From Bacteroidota bacterium (GTDB lineage Bacteria; Bacteroidota; Bacteroidia; NS11-12g; UBA955), in assembly GCA_947460045.1 (NCBI GenBank), contig CANHGC010000039.1:1-9186 (forward strand): a DNA stretch of 9,186 bases. The letters are read 5' to 3'. Below the pieces are notes generated by a model, which searched no databases, had not been told where the DNA came from, and was given only the letters and a program-made list of their open reading frames with translations. Position numbers and translations under genes: made by a program. Within the stretch, counting starts at the first letter, position 1, and each line of letters begins with the position of its first letter. Shown here piece after piece: positions 1 through 5,166 of this stretch.

Positions 1-1
1 G

Positions 2-628
2 GATGGATTCAGATGGCCATCGCACCATACGCCCAAGGCCGATGATGGTATTCCTGCGGGAAGAACTGTATCGCCAGGAAAGTATAAGTTGGTGATTTCG
101 TCTGGTAAAACGGCTGATTCAGTTTGGATTGATGTGCGCATGCCCCAAGGGTTTTTGTATAACGCGCAGGGCGATGTGAAACAGCGTGAGATGTTAGATA
201 CGTTGAAGAAGACCATTGAGCGGGCCAGATTGGCTTTTGAGGGATTGAAGGAAGCCGAGAAGAATGTGGGCGTATGGGTGAATCAGAAATACGTCAGCGA
301 CAGTGCAGAATCGAAGTTGCGAAAGTTTGAACGTCCGCTGTTGGATAGTATTGCGGCGTTGAAGTTGCTGTATATGCTTCCAGCCGATTACCGTCCTTAC
401 GAAGAGGCCACGATTCGCTTAATGGATCATTTGCAAACGGCGTACGGGTTGATAGAGGGCAATGAAATGCCGGGGGAAAACTGTGCGGTGGCATTGAAAA
501 CGGCACAGCGAGAAACGGATTTGGTGGTGAAGCGGATCAATGCGTTTATGTTGAAGGATTATTCGGCATTTGTGAAAGCGGTGTCTGCCCAGTCGATTTT
601 GCCTTTGCTGGACATACACGGCTGGTAA
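2..628 (+). CDS. C-terminal end of a probable VPS10/sortilin-type BNR-repeat 'glycosyl hydrolase' (5' truncated by window)
   Basis: The frame is open from base 2, with no stop before TAA at 626-628, so the gene enters from the left. The visible 208 residues begin with a short beta-rich part: DGFRWPSHH, then a Gly-Pro turn (VSPGKYKLVISSG) and a last strand (DSVWIDVRMP). A long charged helical region follows (KKTIERARLAFEGLKEAEKN and after). This order, a 'PG.Y.L....G' Ig-like module and then a helical tail with spaced Leu/Lys/Glu, is what I know from the C-termini of large Bacteroidota exported proteins annotated as glycosyl hydrolase or sortilin-like beta-propeller proteins. The catalytic or propeller part lies outside the window, so no activity can be judged, and family membership is an inference from the tail alone. 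No membrane segment or type IX sorting signal is evident at the C-terminus. A TTG at 89 could look like a start, but the family pattern begins upstream of it. Confidence 0.6.
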   Translation, partial: DGFRWPSHHTPKADDGIPAGRTVSPGKYKLVISSGKTADSVWIDVRMPQGFLYNAQGDVKQREMLDTLKKTIERARLAFEGLKEAEKNVGVWVNQKYVSDSAESKLRKFERPLLDSIAALKLLYMLPADYRPYEEATIRLMDHLQTAYGLIEGNEMPGENCAVALKTAQRETDLVVKRINAFMLKDYSAFVKAVSAQSILPLLDIHGW

Positions 629-674
629 AAGGGCGGGATTTGGGTGTTTTGTGCCGGTTTTTCGACGATTATTT

Positions 675-705
675 GTTGAAGATTTGGGGGTATGGTTGAA
701 GATTT
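675..705. repeat. 11-bp direct repeat, 20-bp period
   Basis: GTTGAAGATTT occurs at 675-685 and again exactly at 695-705, so the copies are 20 bp apart, about two helical turns. They lie 47 bp or more after the stop of the upstream gene and far upstream of the rhodopsin promoter. Two same-face copies could be a regulator site, but nothing else supports this. Confidence 0.45.
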
Positions 706-859
706 TGTGTAGTTGTTAGTTTGTAATGCATTGATTTTTAATGGCGACGAATATTTTTTGTTTAACTTTTGACATATAGAGGTGAAACAAAGTGGGGTTG
801 TGGATATTATTTTTTAATTAAATTTTTTGTCGTTAGGCCTTGCAAACATTGATTTTTTT

Positions 860-869
860 CTGTATACAG
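860..869. promoter_or_regulatory. perfect 10-bp palindrome, possible operator upstream of rhodopsin
   Basis: CTGTATACAG is its own reverse complement and sits about 40 bp upstream of the candidate -33 element of the rhodopsin gene. An activator or repressor dimer could bind here. A palindrome of this length can occur by chance, so the assignment is tentative. Confidence 0.25.
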
Positions 870-905
870 TACTAAATTTTATTTGTTACAACAAGTAAAA
901 TTGTG

Positions 906-933
906 TTGTTTGGGATAAAACCATTTTAATTTG
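906..933 (+). promoter_or_regulatory. candidate Bacteroidota promoter of the rhodopsin gene
   Basis: A TTG at 906-908 is followed after 17 bp by TTAATTTG at 926-933, which matches the Bacteroidota -7 consensus TAnnTTTG except at its second base. The transcript would start near 938-940 and leave a 5' leader of about 30 nt that is A-rich and unstructured just before the ATG, with no Shine-Dalgarno sequence, as is usual for strongly expressed genes in this phylum. A second, poorer candidate is TAAATTTT at 873-880. Confidence 0.35.
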
Positions 934-970
934 GACTTGTTCCTCTGAGAACTAAACTAATATAAATCAA

Positions 971-1726
971 ATGTTTACACAATTACTAAGCACAGTAGGA
1001 TCTAGCAGTGAGTTAGAACTACTATCCGGAACTTCGCTTGAATCGTACATTGCATTTACGTTTTTTGTAGGTACAATGGCGATGATGGCCGCCTCTGTTT
1101 TCTTCTTCTTCGAAATGCGCAATGTTGCAGAACGTTGGAGAACTTCTATGTTGGTATCAGGATTGATTACCTTCATCGCTGCCGTGCACTACTATTACAT
1201 GCGCGGATTCTTCATGGAACACCAAGCTTCTCCAACTTTCTTCCGTTACGTGGATTGGTTGTTGACTGTTCCTTTGATGTGTGTTGAATTCTATTTGATC
1301 ACCAAAAAGGCAGGTGCCAAGCAAGGATTGTTGTGGAAGTTGATTTTCGCTTCTGTAGTGATGTTGGTAACTGGTTACTTCGGAGAAGCTGTATGGCGTG
1401 AGTCTAGCGTTCTTTGGGGTGTTCTTTCTGGTGCTGCTTACTTCTACATTGCCTACTTGGTATGGTTTGGAGAAGTTGCCGCTTTGGCAAACACCGCAGG
1501 TCCTGCAGTAGCAAAAGCAACCAAGACTTTGGCTTGGTTTGTATTGGTAGGATGGGCTATTTACCCATTGGGTTACATTTTGGGAACTCCAGGTGGATTG
1601 TTCGGAATCACTTTCAGCGCAGACACTCGTGTAATGGATGTTATTTACAACATCGGTGACGCAGTAAACAAAATCGGATTCGGTTTGGTTATCTACGCCC
1701 TTACTCAAGCAGACAAAAAAGACTAA
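971..1726 (+). CDS. proteorhodopsin, green-type light-driven proton pump
   Basis: This is a seven-helix retinal protein of the inner membrane that exports protons when lit and so adds to the proton-motive force. At 251 residues it has the usual length. Helix C carries RYVDWLLTVPLMCVEF, giving the proton acceptor Asp95, Thr99 and the proton donor Glu106: the D-T-E pattern of proton-pumping proteorhodopsins, not the NDQ pattern of sodium pumps or NTQ of chloride pumps. The tuning position, eight residues after Asp95, is Met103, as in flavobacterial proteorhodopsins, and points to green absorption. His73 is present to pair with Asp95. Helix G has DAVNKIGFG, with Asp230 and the retinal Schiff-base Lys234. 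The WAIYP motif of helix F is at 195-199. The ATG follows an A-rich leader. Codon choice (many TTG, GGA, TTC, TAC, AAC) differs from the neighbours and suggests high expression. No retinal synthesis gene lies nearby, and a terminator follows at once, so it is probably monocistronic. Confidence 0.97.
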   Translation: MFTQLLSTVGSSSELELLSGTSLESYIAFTFFVGTMAMMAASVFFFFEMRNVAERWRTSMLVSGLITFIAAVHYYYMRGFFMEHQASPTFFRYVDWLLTVPLMCVEFYLITKKAGAKQGLLWKLIFASVVMLVTGYFGEAVWRESSVLWGVLSGAAYFYIAYLVWFGEVAALANTAGPAVAKATKTLAWFVLVGWAIYPLGYILGTPGGLFGITFSADTRVMDVIYNIGDAVNKIGFGLVIYALTQADKKD

Positions 1727-1750
1727 GTCTTTGGATGTATAGAATAGTAG

Positions 1751-1778
1751 AAAGGCCCGCGAAAGCGGGCCTTTTTTT
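1751..1778 (+). terminator. strong intrinsic terminator after the rhodopsin
   Basis: A perfect 10-bp stem, AAAGGCCCGC paired with GCGGGCCTTT, closes on a GAAA tetraloop at 1761-1764 and runs into seven Ts at 1772-1778. It starts 24 bp after the rhodopsin stop. Because the stem begins with AAA it also yields a short T-run on the minus strand, so it could serve htpG from the other side. Confidence 0.92.
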
Positions 1779-1807
1779 GTTTGGTAGATTGTAATTGTAA
1801 TCAACTC

Positions 1808-1851
1808 AATCGCGTGTGCGATTCAAAGCAAACTACCACCACAATAGTGGT
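1808..1851 (-). terminator. two small hairpins after htpG, possible minus-strand termination or 3'-end structure
   Basis: AATCGC at 1808-1813 and GCGATT at 1818-1823 form a perfect 6-bp stem around GTGT. ACCAC at 1838-1842 and GTGGT at 1847-1851 form a 5-bp stem around AATA. Both lie just beyond the htpG stop in its reading direction. Neither is followed by a good T-run on the minus strand, so they may only stabilise the 3' end, with termination at 1751-1778. Confidence 0.35.
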
Positions 1852-1871
1852 TTGTGCTAATTGAAAAGCGA

Positions 1872-3686
1872 TCAGTCCATGATAAATCCTTGGGCTTTCT
1901 TTACGAAACGCTCCAATGATTCACCTTGTAATTGTCCACGCTGCAGCATCGCCAAGTCCATGCAATATTGCAACAACTCGTTTCTGCCATCGCCCTCTTT
2001 GCCCAAAACTTTGCTGGCCAACGCGTGATTGGTATTTACCACCATCGTTTGCTTGTTCAAGCCCATGTTGCCATAAGGGAATCCGTTGCCCATCTTTGCC
2101 ATGTCTTCCATCCTGCGCTCCCACTCGTTGCGGTGAACAGAGATGAAATCGTCTTGGGGTGGCAATGACTCCAATTTTATCTCAAAAGCCAATTCGTTGA
2201 CTACGGCTTTTACACTGTCTTCCAATGTTTTGCGCTGATCTTCGCTCAACACAGATTCGATGGTTACTTCCTTTTCGATCAATTGATCCATCGGACCGCC
2301 ATCTACGCAACGGAATTTTACCTTTTCGAATTTGCCTTCAACCCAACCCGCAAAATGGGTATCCAAAGGACCGTTCAATACAACTACTTCGTATCCTTTG
2401 TCTTTGGCCGCTTTGATGTTCATGTGCTGTACGTTCACATCGGTAGAATAAAGAACCACGGTTTCGCCGTTCTTGTCGGTTTGATTGATTTTTGCATGAT
2501 CAATCCACTCCTGAATGGTATTCAATTTGCCATCGGTGGTTTTGAGCAAGCAGATGTCTTTGGTGCGCTCAGCGAATTTCTCGTCGGCCACCATGCCATA
2601 CTTCACAAACAAATCCAAATACTCCCATTTGCCATCGAAGTCGGTGCGATCCGCTTTGAACAATTCATTCAATTTGTCGCTCACCTTTTTGCTGATGTGC
2701 TGGGTGATTTTTTTGACATTGGCATCGCTCTGTAAAGAACTGCGCGATACGTTCAACGGGATATCGGGAGAATCGATCACACCTTTCAACAATACCAAAT
2801 ATTCTGGCAATACGTCTTTTACATCTTCGGTTACGAAAACCTGGTTGCAATACAACTGTACGCGGTTCTGACGGTTGTCGATGGCCTCGTTTACCTTGGG
2901 GAAGTACAAAACACCCGTGAGGTTGAAGGGGTAATCGGTGTTGATGTGGATGTTAAATAAGGGCGCTTCTTGGGCGGGGTACAATTCTTCAAAGAATTTT
3001 TTGTAGTCCTCGGCTTCCAATTCGGCGGGCTTTTTCGTCCAGATGGGCTGTGTATTATTGATGTCCTCACCGTCGAAAGTAATGGGGACTGGGAGGAAAC
3101 GACAGTATTTGCGCAACAATTCGCGCAATTTCCACTTGGATAAGTAGGTTTCGGCGTCTTCATCGGTCAGGTGCAAAATCACATCTGTTCCGCGTTTTTT
3201 GCGTTTGCCTTTGCCGATGTTGTAGCTGGTGGCACCATCACAATCCCAGTGAACTGCGTCGGAACCTTTTTGGTATGACTTGGTTTCGATGGTGACTGTT
3301 TTGGAAACCATGAAAGCGGAGTAGAATCCCAAACCGAAATGACCAATCATTTGATCGGGATCTTTGTCTTTCCATTGCTCTGCAAATTCACGGGCTCCGG
3401 AAAATGCCAATTGGGTGATGTATTTTTCCACCTCTTCTTCGGTCATCCCGATACCTGAATCGGAGATGGTTAAAGTCTTGGCTTTTTCGTTGAAACTGAT
3501 GTCTACTTTGCAATTGTCGATGGGGTCTTCAAACTCACCCACGCGAGAGAGTGTGCTGAGTTTTTTGGTGGCATCCACCGCATTGCTCACCAATTCACGA
3601 AGGAAAATTTCCTGGTCGGTGTACAGGAATTTTTTAATAATCGGGAAAATGTTCTCTGATTGAACTGAAATCTGTCCTGTTCTCAT
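1872..3686 (-). CDS. htpG: HtpG, bacterial Hsp90 chaperone
   Basis: This cytosolic ATP-dependent homodimeric chaperone helps client proteins to mature and helps recovery after heat stress. The N-terminal GHKL ATPase domain has all its motifs: ELVSNAVDA (Glu31, Asn35, Asp38), DSGIGM (Asp76-Met81), IGHFGLGFYS (114-123) and GTDVILHL (166-173). The middle domain contains TQPIWTKKP (211-219) and NVSRSSLQ with the gamma-phosphate-sensing Arg314. The shorter C-terminal dimerisation domain ends in GFIMD. The ATG at 3686 is preferred because the protein then opens as MRTGQISVQSENIFP, like known HtpG proteins, and is 604 residues long (E. coli has 624). The frame stays open another 52 codons upstream to 3842, and an ATG at 3707 would add seven residues, but that extension does not resemble the family. 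It is convergent with the rhodopsin and divergent from the toxin-antitoxin genes. No clear promoter or CIRCE-type element is seen before it. Confidence 0.97.
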   Translation of the reverse strand: MRTGQISVQSENIFPIIKKFLYTDQEIFLRELVSNAVDATKKLSTLSRVGEFEDPIDNCKVDISFNEKAKTLTISDSGIGMTEEEVEKYITQLAFSGAREFAEQWKDKDPDQMIGHFGLGFYSAFMVSKTVTIETKSYQKGSDAVHWDCDGATSYNIGKGKRKKRGTDVILHLTDEDAETYLSKWKLRELLRKYCRFLPVPITFDGEDINNTQPIWTKKPAELEAEDYKKFFEELYPAQEAPLFNIHINTDYPFNLTGVLYFPKVNEAIDNRQNRVQLYCNQVFVTEDVKDVLPEYLVLLKGVIDSPDIPLNVSRSSLQSDANVKKITQHISKKVSDKLNELFKADRTDFDGKWEYLDLFVKYGMVADEKFAERTKDICLLKTTDGKLNTIQEWIDHAKINQTDKNGETVVLYSTDVNVQHMNIKAAKDKGYEVVVLNGPLDTHFAGWVEGKFEKVKFRCVDGGPMDQLIEKEVTIESVLSEDQRKTLEDSVKAVVNELAFEIKLESLPPQDDFISVHRNEWERRMEDMAKMGNGFPYGNMGLNKQTMVVNTNHALASKVLGKEGDGRNELLQYCMDLAMLQRGQLQGESLERFVKKAQGFIMD

Positions 3687-3792
3687 GCGTTGGCTTTGGC
3701 AATCCATGTACCAAAATGGTAGAACTGAAATTTTGTCATACTGCTTTACTTGAGCGATGGGTTTTCTTTGTGAATCAATCTCATTCTGACAG

Positions 3793-3805
3793 ATTTTGGC
3801 AAAAT
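3793..3805. promoter_or_regulatory. 13-bp interrupted palindrome between htpG and the antitoxin gene
   Basis: ATTTTG at 3793-3798 and CAAAAT at 3800-3805 form a perfect inverted repeat around a single G, in the middle of the 248-bp divergent region. It might be an operator for either side. It is AT-rich, so chance occurrence is possible. Confidence 0.25.
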
Positions 3806-3806
3806 T

Positions 3807-3823
3807 TCCCAAAGATTTTTTGC
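3807..3823 (+). repeat. left copy of a 17-bp exact direct repeat spanning the toxin-antitoxin module
   Basis: TCCCAAAGATTTTTTGC here is identical to 4595-4611 near the 3' end of the toxin gene. This copy is non-coding, in the htpG/antitoxin divergent region. The flanking bases diverge on both sides (TT before and TTCC after here; TC before and GGAT after there). Confidence 0.7.
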
Positions 3824-3901
3824 TTCCGGCATTCTTCGCCAACGATGATCTTGGAATTGAAAGGAATATGGATTTTTGTTTTTATGATTCCAGGAAGAGT
3901 A

Positions 3902-3929
3902 TTGTACGTAGAAAATATTGCTAAATTTG
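3902..3929 (+). promoter_or_regulatory. near-consensus Bacteroidota promoter of the toxin-antitoxin operon
   Basis: TTG at 3902-3904, a 17-bp spacer and TAAATTTG at 3922-3929 give a perfect match to the -7 consensus TAnnTTTG. Only five bases (CACGT) separate it from the antitoxin ATG at 3935, so the transcript should start at or beside the start codon. ACGTA occurs at 3906-3910 and again at 3931-3935, one copy in the spacer and one over the start, positions from which an autoregulating antitoxin could block transcription. Confidence 0.7.
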
Positions 3930-3934
3930 CACGT

Positions 3935-4207
3935 ATGAAAAAGAAATTAACCCTTTTGGTTGATACCCAATTGGTAGAGCGGATGAAACTGCTGGTTGCA
4001 ACGAATGGACAATCGTTATCGGCCGTGGTTGAACAGTTTTTTGCGCAGCAGTTGTCGAAGGAGAGGGGTATCGTTGAAAAGCCAGAGGTTTCGGATGACG
4101 ACGTTTTCATTGCCAAATTTGGGGGCATTGCAACGGGGATGGGGAACCTCACAGATACCGAAATCCGGGATTTGGTTTATACGGAGCGAATGAAAAAGCA
4201 TTCTTAG
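3935..4207 (+). CDS. ribbon-helix-helix antitoxin (DUF6364-like) of a PIN toxin pair
   Basis: The 90-residue product opens with a basic beta strand, MKKKLTLLVD. Two short helices follow, about residues 11-23 and 27-41, separated by NGQSLSA: the shape of a ribbon-helix-helix DNA-binding domain and close to Bacteroidota DUF6364 antitoxins. The strand pairs in a dimer and would read the operator; the acidic tail (EVSDDDVFIAKFGG and on to the end) probably wraps the toxin. The expected role is to neutralise the toxin encoded 10 bp downstream and to repress its own promoter. The frame is open upstream to 3716, but that stretch reads like non-coding DNA (many Phe, Cys and Trp) and the promoter at 3902-3929 lies inside it, so the ATG at 3935 is chosen. 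Family naming is from pattern memory; the context with a PIN toxin is strong. Confidence 0.8.
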   Translation: MKKKLTLLVDTQLVERMKLLVATNGQSLSAVVEQFFAQQLSKERGIVEKPEVSDDDVFIAKFGGIATGMGNLTDTEIRDLVYTERMKKHS

Positions 4208-4217
4208 GTTTCTACAC

Positions 4218-4634
4218 ATGGCGATTTTAATTGATACAAATGTTCTTCTCGACTTTTTACTGAAGCGGGTTGATTTTTATGATGATGCAACATCAATAGT
4301 AAGGTTAGCAAGGAAACGGGAGTACGAATTCAGAATTACGGCGTTGACATTGGGTACTGCATATTATATTATTCGAAAGCAATTTTCTCATGTAGAATCA
4401 ATTCAGTTATTACAAGAATTTTGTTCGGTTTTTCCCTGCGTGATTTCATCTAATTTGGCTTGTCAGGATGCTTTATTTATGGGATTAGGCGATTTTGAAG
4501 ATGCACTGCAAGTGGCGATGGCAAAATCAGAATGCGACATGATTGTAACCCGCAATGTGGCTGATTTTAAACACTCTGGTTTGTTGGTGATTTCTCCCAA
4601 AGATTTTTTGCGGATGCATTCCCAGAACGGGTGA
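4218..4634 (+). CDS. PIN-domain ribonuclease toxin (VapC-like)
   Basis: This 138-residue PIN-domain protein is expected to be a Mg/Mn-dependent RNase that halts growth when free of its antitoxin. The first motif, LIDTNVLLDFL, gives Asp6; FEDALQVAMA gives Asp95; IVTRNVADF gives Asp116. These are three of the acidic residues of the PIN site. The second acid, usually Glu in VapC, would fall in TALTLGTAYYIIRK (41-54) and is absent; Bacteroidota relatives often have Asn or another residue here, so this need not mean loss of activity. The start is 10 bp after the antitoxin stop, in the usual antitoxin-first order. The TGA at 4632-4634 precedes the recX ATG by 14 bp, so the three genes are probably cotranscribed. 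The gene carries the right copy of the 17-bp repeat. Confidence 0.88.
   Translation: MAILIDTNVLLDFLLKRVDFYDDATSIVRLARKREYEFRITALTLGTAYYIIRKQFSHVESIQLLQEFCSVFPCVISSNLACQDALFMGLGDFEDALQVAMAKSECDMIVTRNVADFKHSGLLVISPKDFLRMHSQNG
4595..4611 (+). repeat. right copy of the 17-bp direct repeat, inside the toxin gene
   Basis: Identical to 3807-3823, on the same strand. Here it encodes the SPKDFL stretch close to the toxin C-terminus. The two copies are 788 bp apart and bracket the antitoxin gene and nearly all of the toxin gene. Confidence 0.7.
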
Positions 4635-4648
4635 TTTTTGTAAACCAA

Positions 4649-5134
4649 ATGGAGAACGGACCGCAATTTAAGAAAACCCTCACCCCATCGCAGGCGAAAC
4701 CCAAGATCGAAAAATTCTGTGCCTATCAAGAACGGAGTCACCAGCAGGTGAAGCGCAAATTGATTGGATATGGCTTGAATTATCTCGATGCCGATATTCT
4801 GTTGGTGGAGCTGATGCAAAGCAATTTCCTCAACGAGGAGCGCTTTGCCATGGCGTATGCGCGCGGAAAATTCAAAATTAAGGGTTGGGGAAAAACCAAA
4901 ATAAAGCAAGGTCTCAAGCGCGAAGGCGTGGGTGAAAAACTCATTCAGCAAGCGTTGGCCTCCTTGGGAATGGATGATTATTTGAAAACTTTAGATACCC
5001 TGGCAGAGAAAAAATGGCCCTTGATCAAAGGCAATTCTCACCTAGAGCGGGTCTTCAAACTCAAGCGATACCTTGTGGGTAAAGGCTATGATTTTGAAGC
5101 GATTGATCGCGCGATCGACCGGGCGATCGGATGA
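4649..5134 (+). CDS. recX: RecX, regulator of RecA
   Basis: RecX binds in the groove of RecA filaments and limits or remodels them, and so tunes recombination and the SOS response in the cytoplasm. The 161-residue product is nearly all helical, with the marked RecX motifs CAYQERSHQQV (24-34) and NFLNEERFAMAYARGKF (59-75) followed by KIKGWGKTKIKQGL, and further three-helix repeats. The C-terminus ends in a tandem AIDRAIDRAIG, written in DNA as repeated GCGATCG-like units that include a 12-bp palindrome at 5105-5116. The ATG at 4649 is preferred. A GTG at 4631 would add six residues and overlap the toxin stop by 3 bases, and neither choice has a Shine-Dalgarno sequence. No recA is in view. Its position behind a toxin-antitoxin pair is unusual; no separate promoter is evident before it. 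Confidence 0.93.
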   Translation: MENGPQFKKTLTPSQAKPKIEKFCAYQERSHQQVKRKLIGYGLNYLDADILLVELMQSNFLNEERFAMAYARGKFKIKGWGKTKIKQGLKREGVGEKLIQQALASLGMDDYLKTLDTLAEKKWPLIKGNSHLERVFKLKRYLVGKGYDFEAIDRAIDRAIG

Positions 5135-5139
5135 TTGCC

Positions 5140-5165
5140 CGCGTTACAAACTCAGAGTAACTGCG
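5140..5165. terminator. weak hairpin between convergent recX and ACMSD genes
   Basis: GTTAC at 5143-5147 pairs with GTAAC at 5157-5161 around nine bases. Beyond a bulged T at 5162 the stem can extend by CGC (5140-5142) with GCG (5163-5165). Only a three-T run follows on the plus strand. It is the only structure in the 32-bp gap between the two stops. Confidence 0.3.
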
Positions 5166-5166
5166 T

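Larger units (their letters stand above)
629..970. other. AT-rich 342-bp intergenic region upstream of the rhodopsin gene
   Basis: No credible coding frame is present and the composition is clearly richer in A/T than in the flanking genes, with many T-runs. Three local structures stand out: an 11-bp direct repeat at 675-685 and 695-705, a perfect 10-bp palindrome at 860-869, and a candidate promoter at 906-933. No clear intrinsic terminator for the upstream gene is seen; the best pairing, CGGC at 619-622 with GCCG at 652-655, is too weak. The length and low GC suit a regulated promoter region, but a small RNA cannot be excluded. Confidence 0.6.

Noticed and set aside
619..660. Possible terminator after the first gene (CGGC/GCCG pairing followed by Ts)
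   Set aside because: Only four base pairs across a loop of about 29 bases; too weak to support.
1157..1804. A 215-codon minus-strand open frame opposite the rhodopsin gene
   Set aside because: It mirrors the strongly biased codons of the rhodopsin gene, has low-complexity Ser/Thr/Gln-rich composition with no recognisable domain, and runs through the terminator hairpin.
2283..2735. 150-codon plus-strand open frame inside htpG
   Set aside because: Antisense shadow of a highly conserved chaperone gene, with no promoter or family signal.
3687..3842. 52-codon N-terminal extension of HtpG
   Set aside because: The extension does not resemble Hsp90 N-termini; the chosen ATG at 3686 reproduces the normal family start and length.
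3716..3934. 73-codon upstream extension of the antitoxin
   Set aside because: The composition is non-coding in character, it contains the operon promoter, and the ribbon-helix-helix strand starts right after the ATG at 3935.
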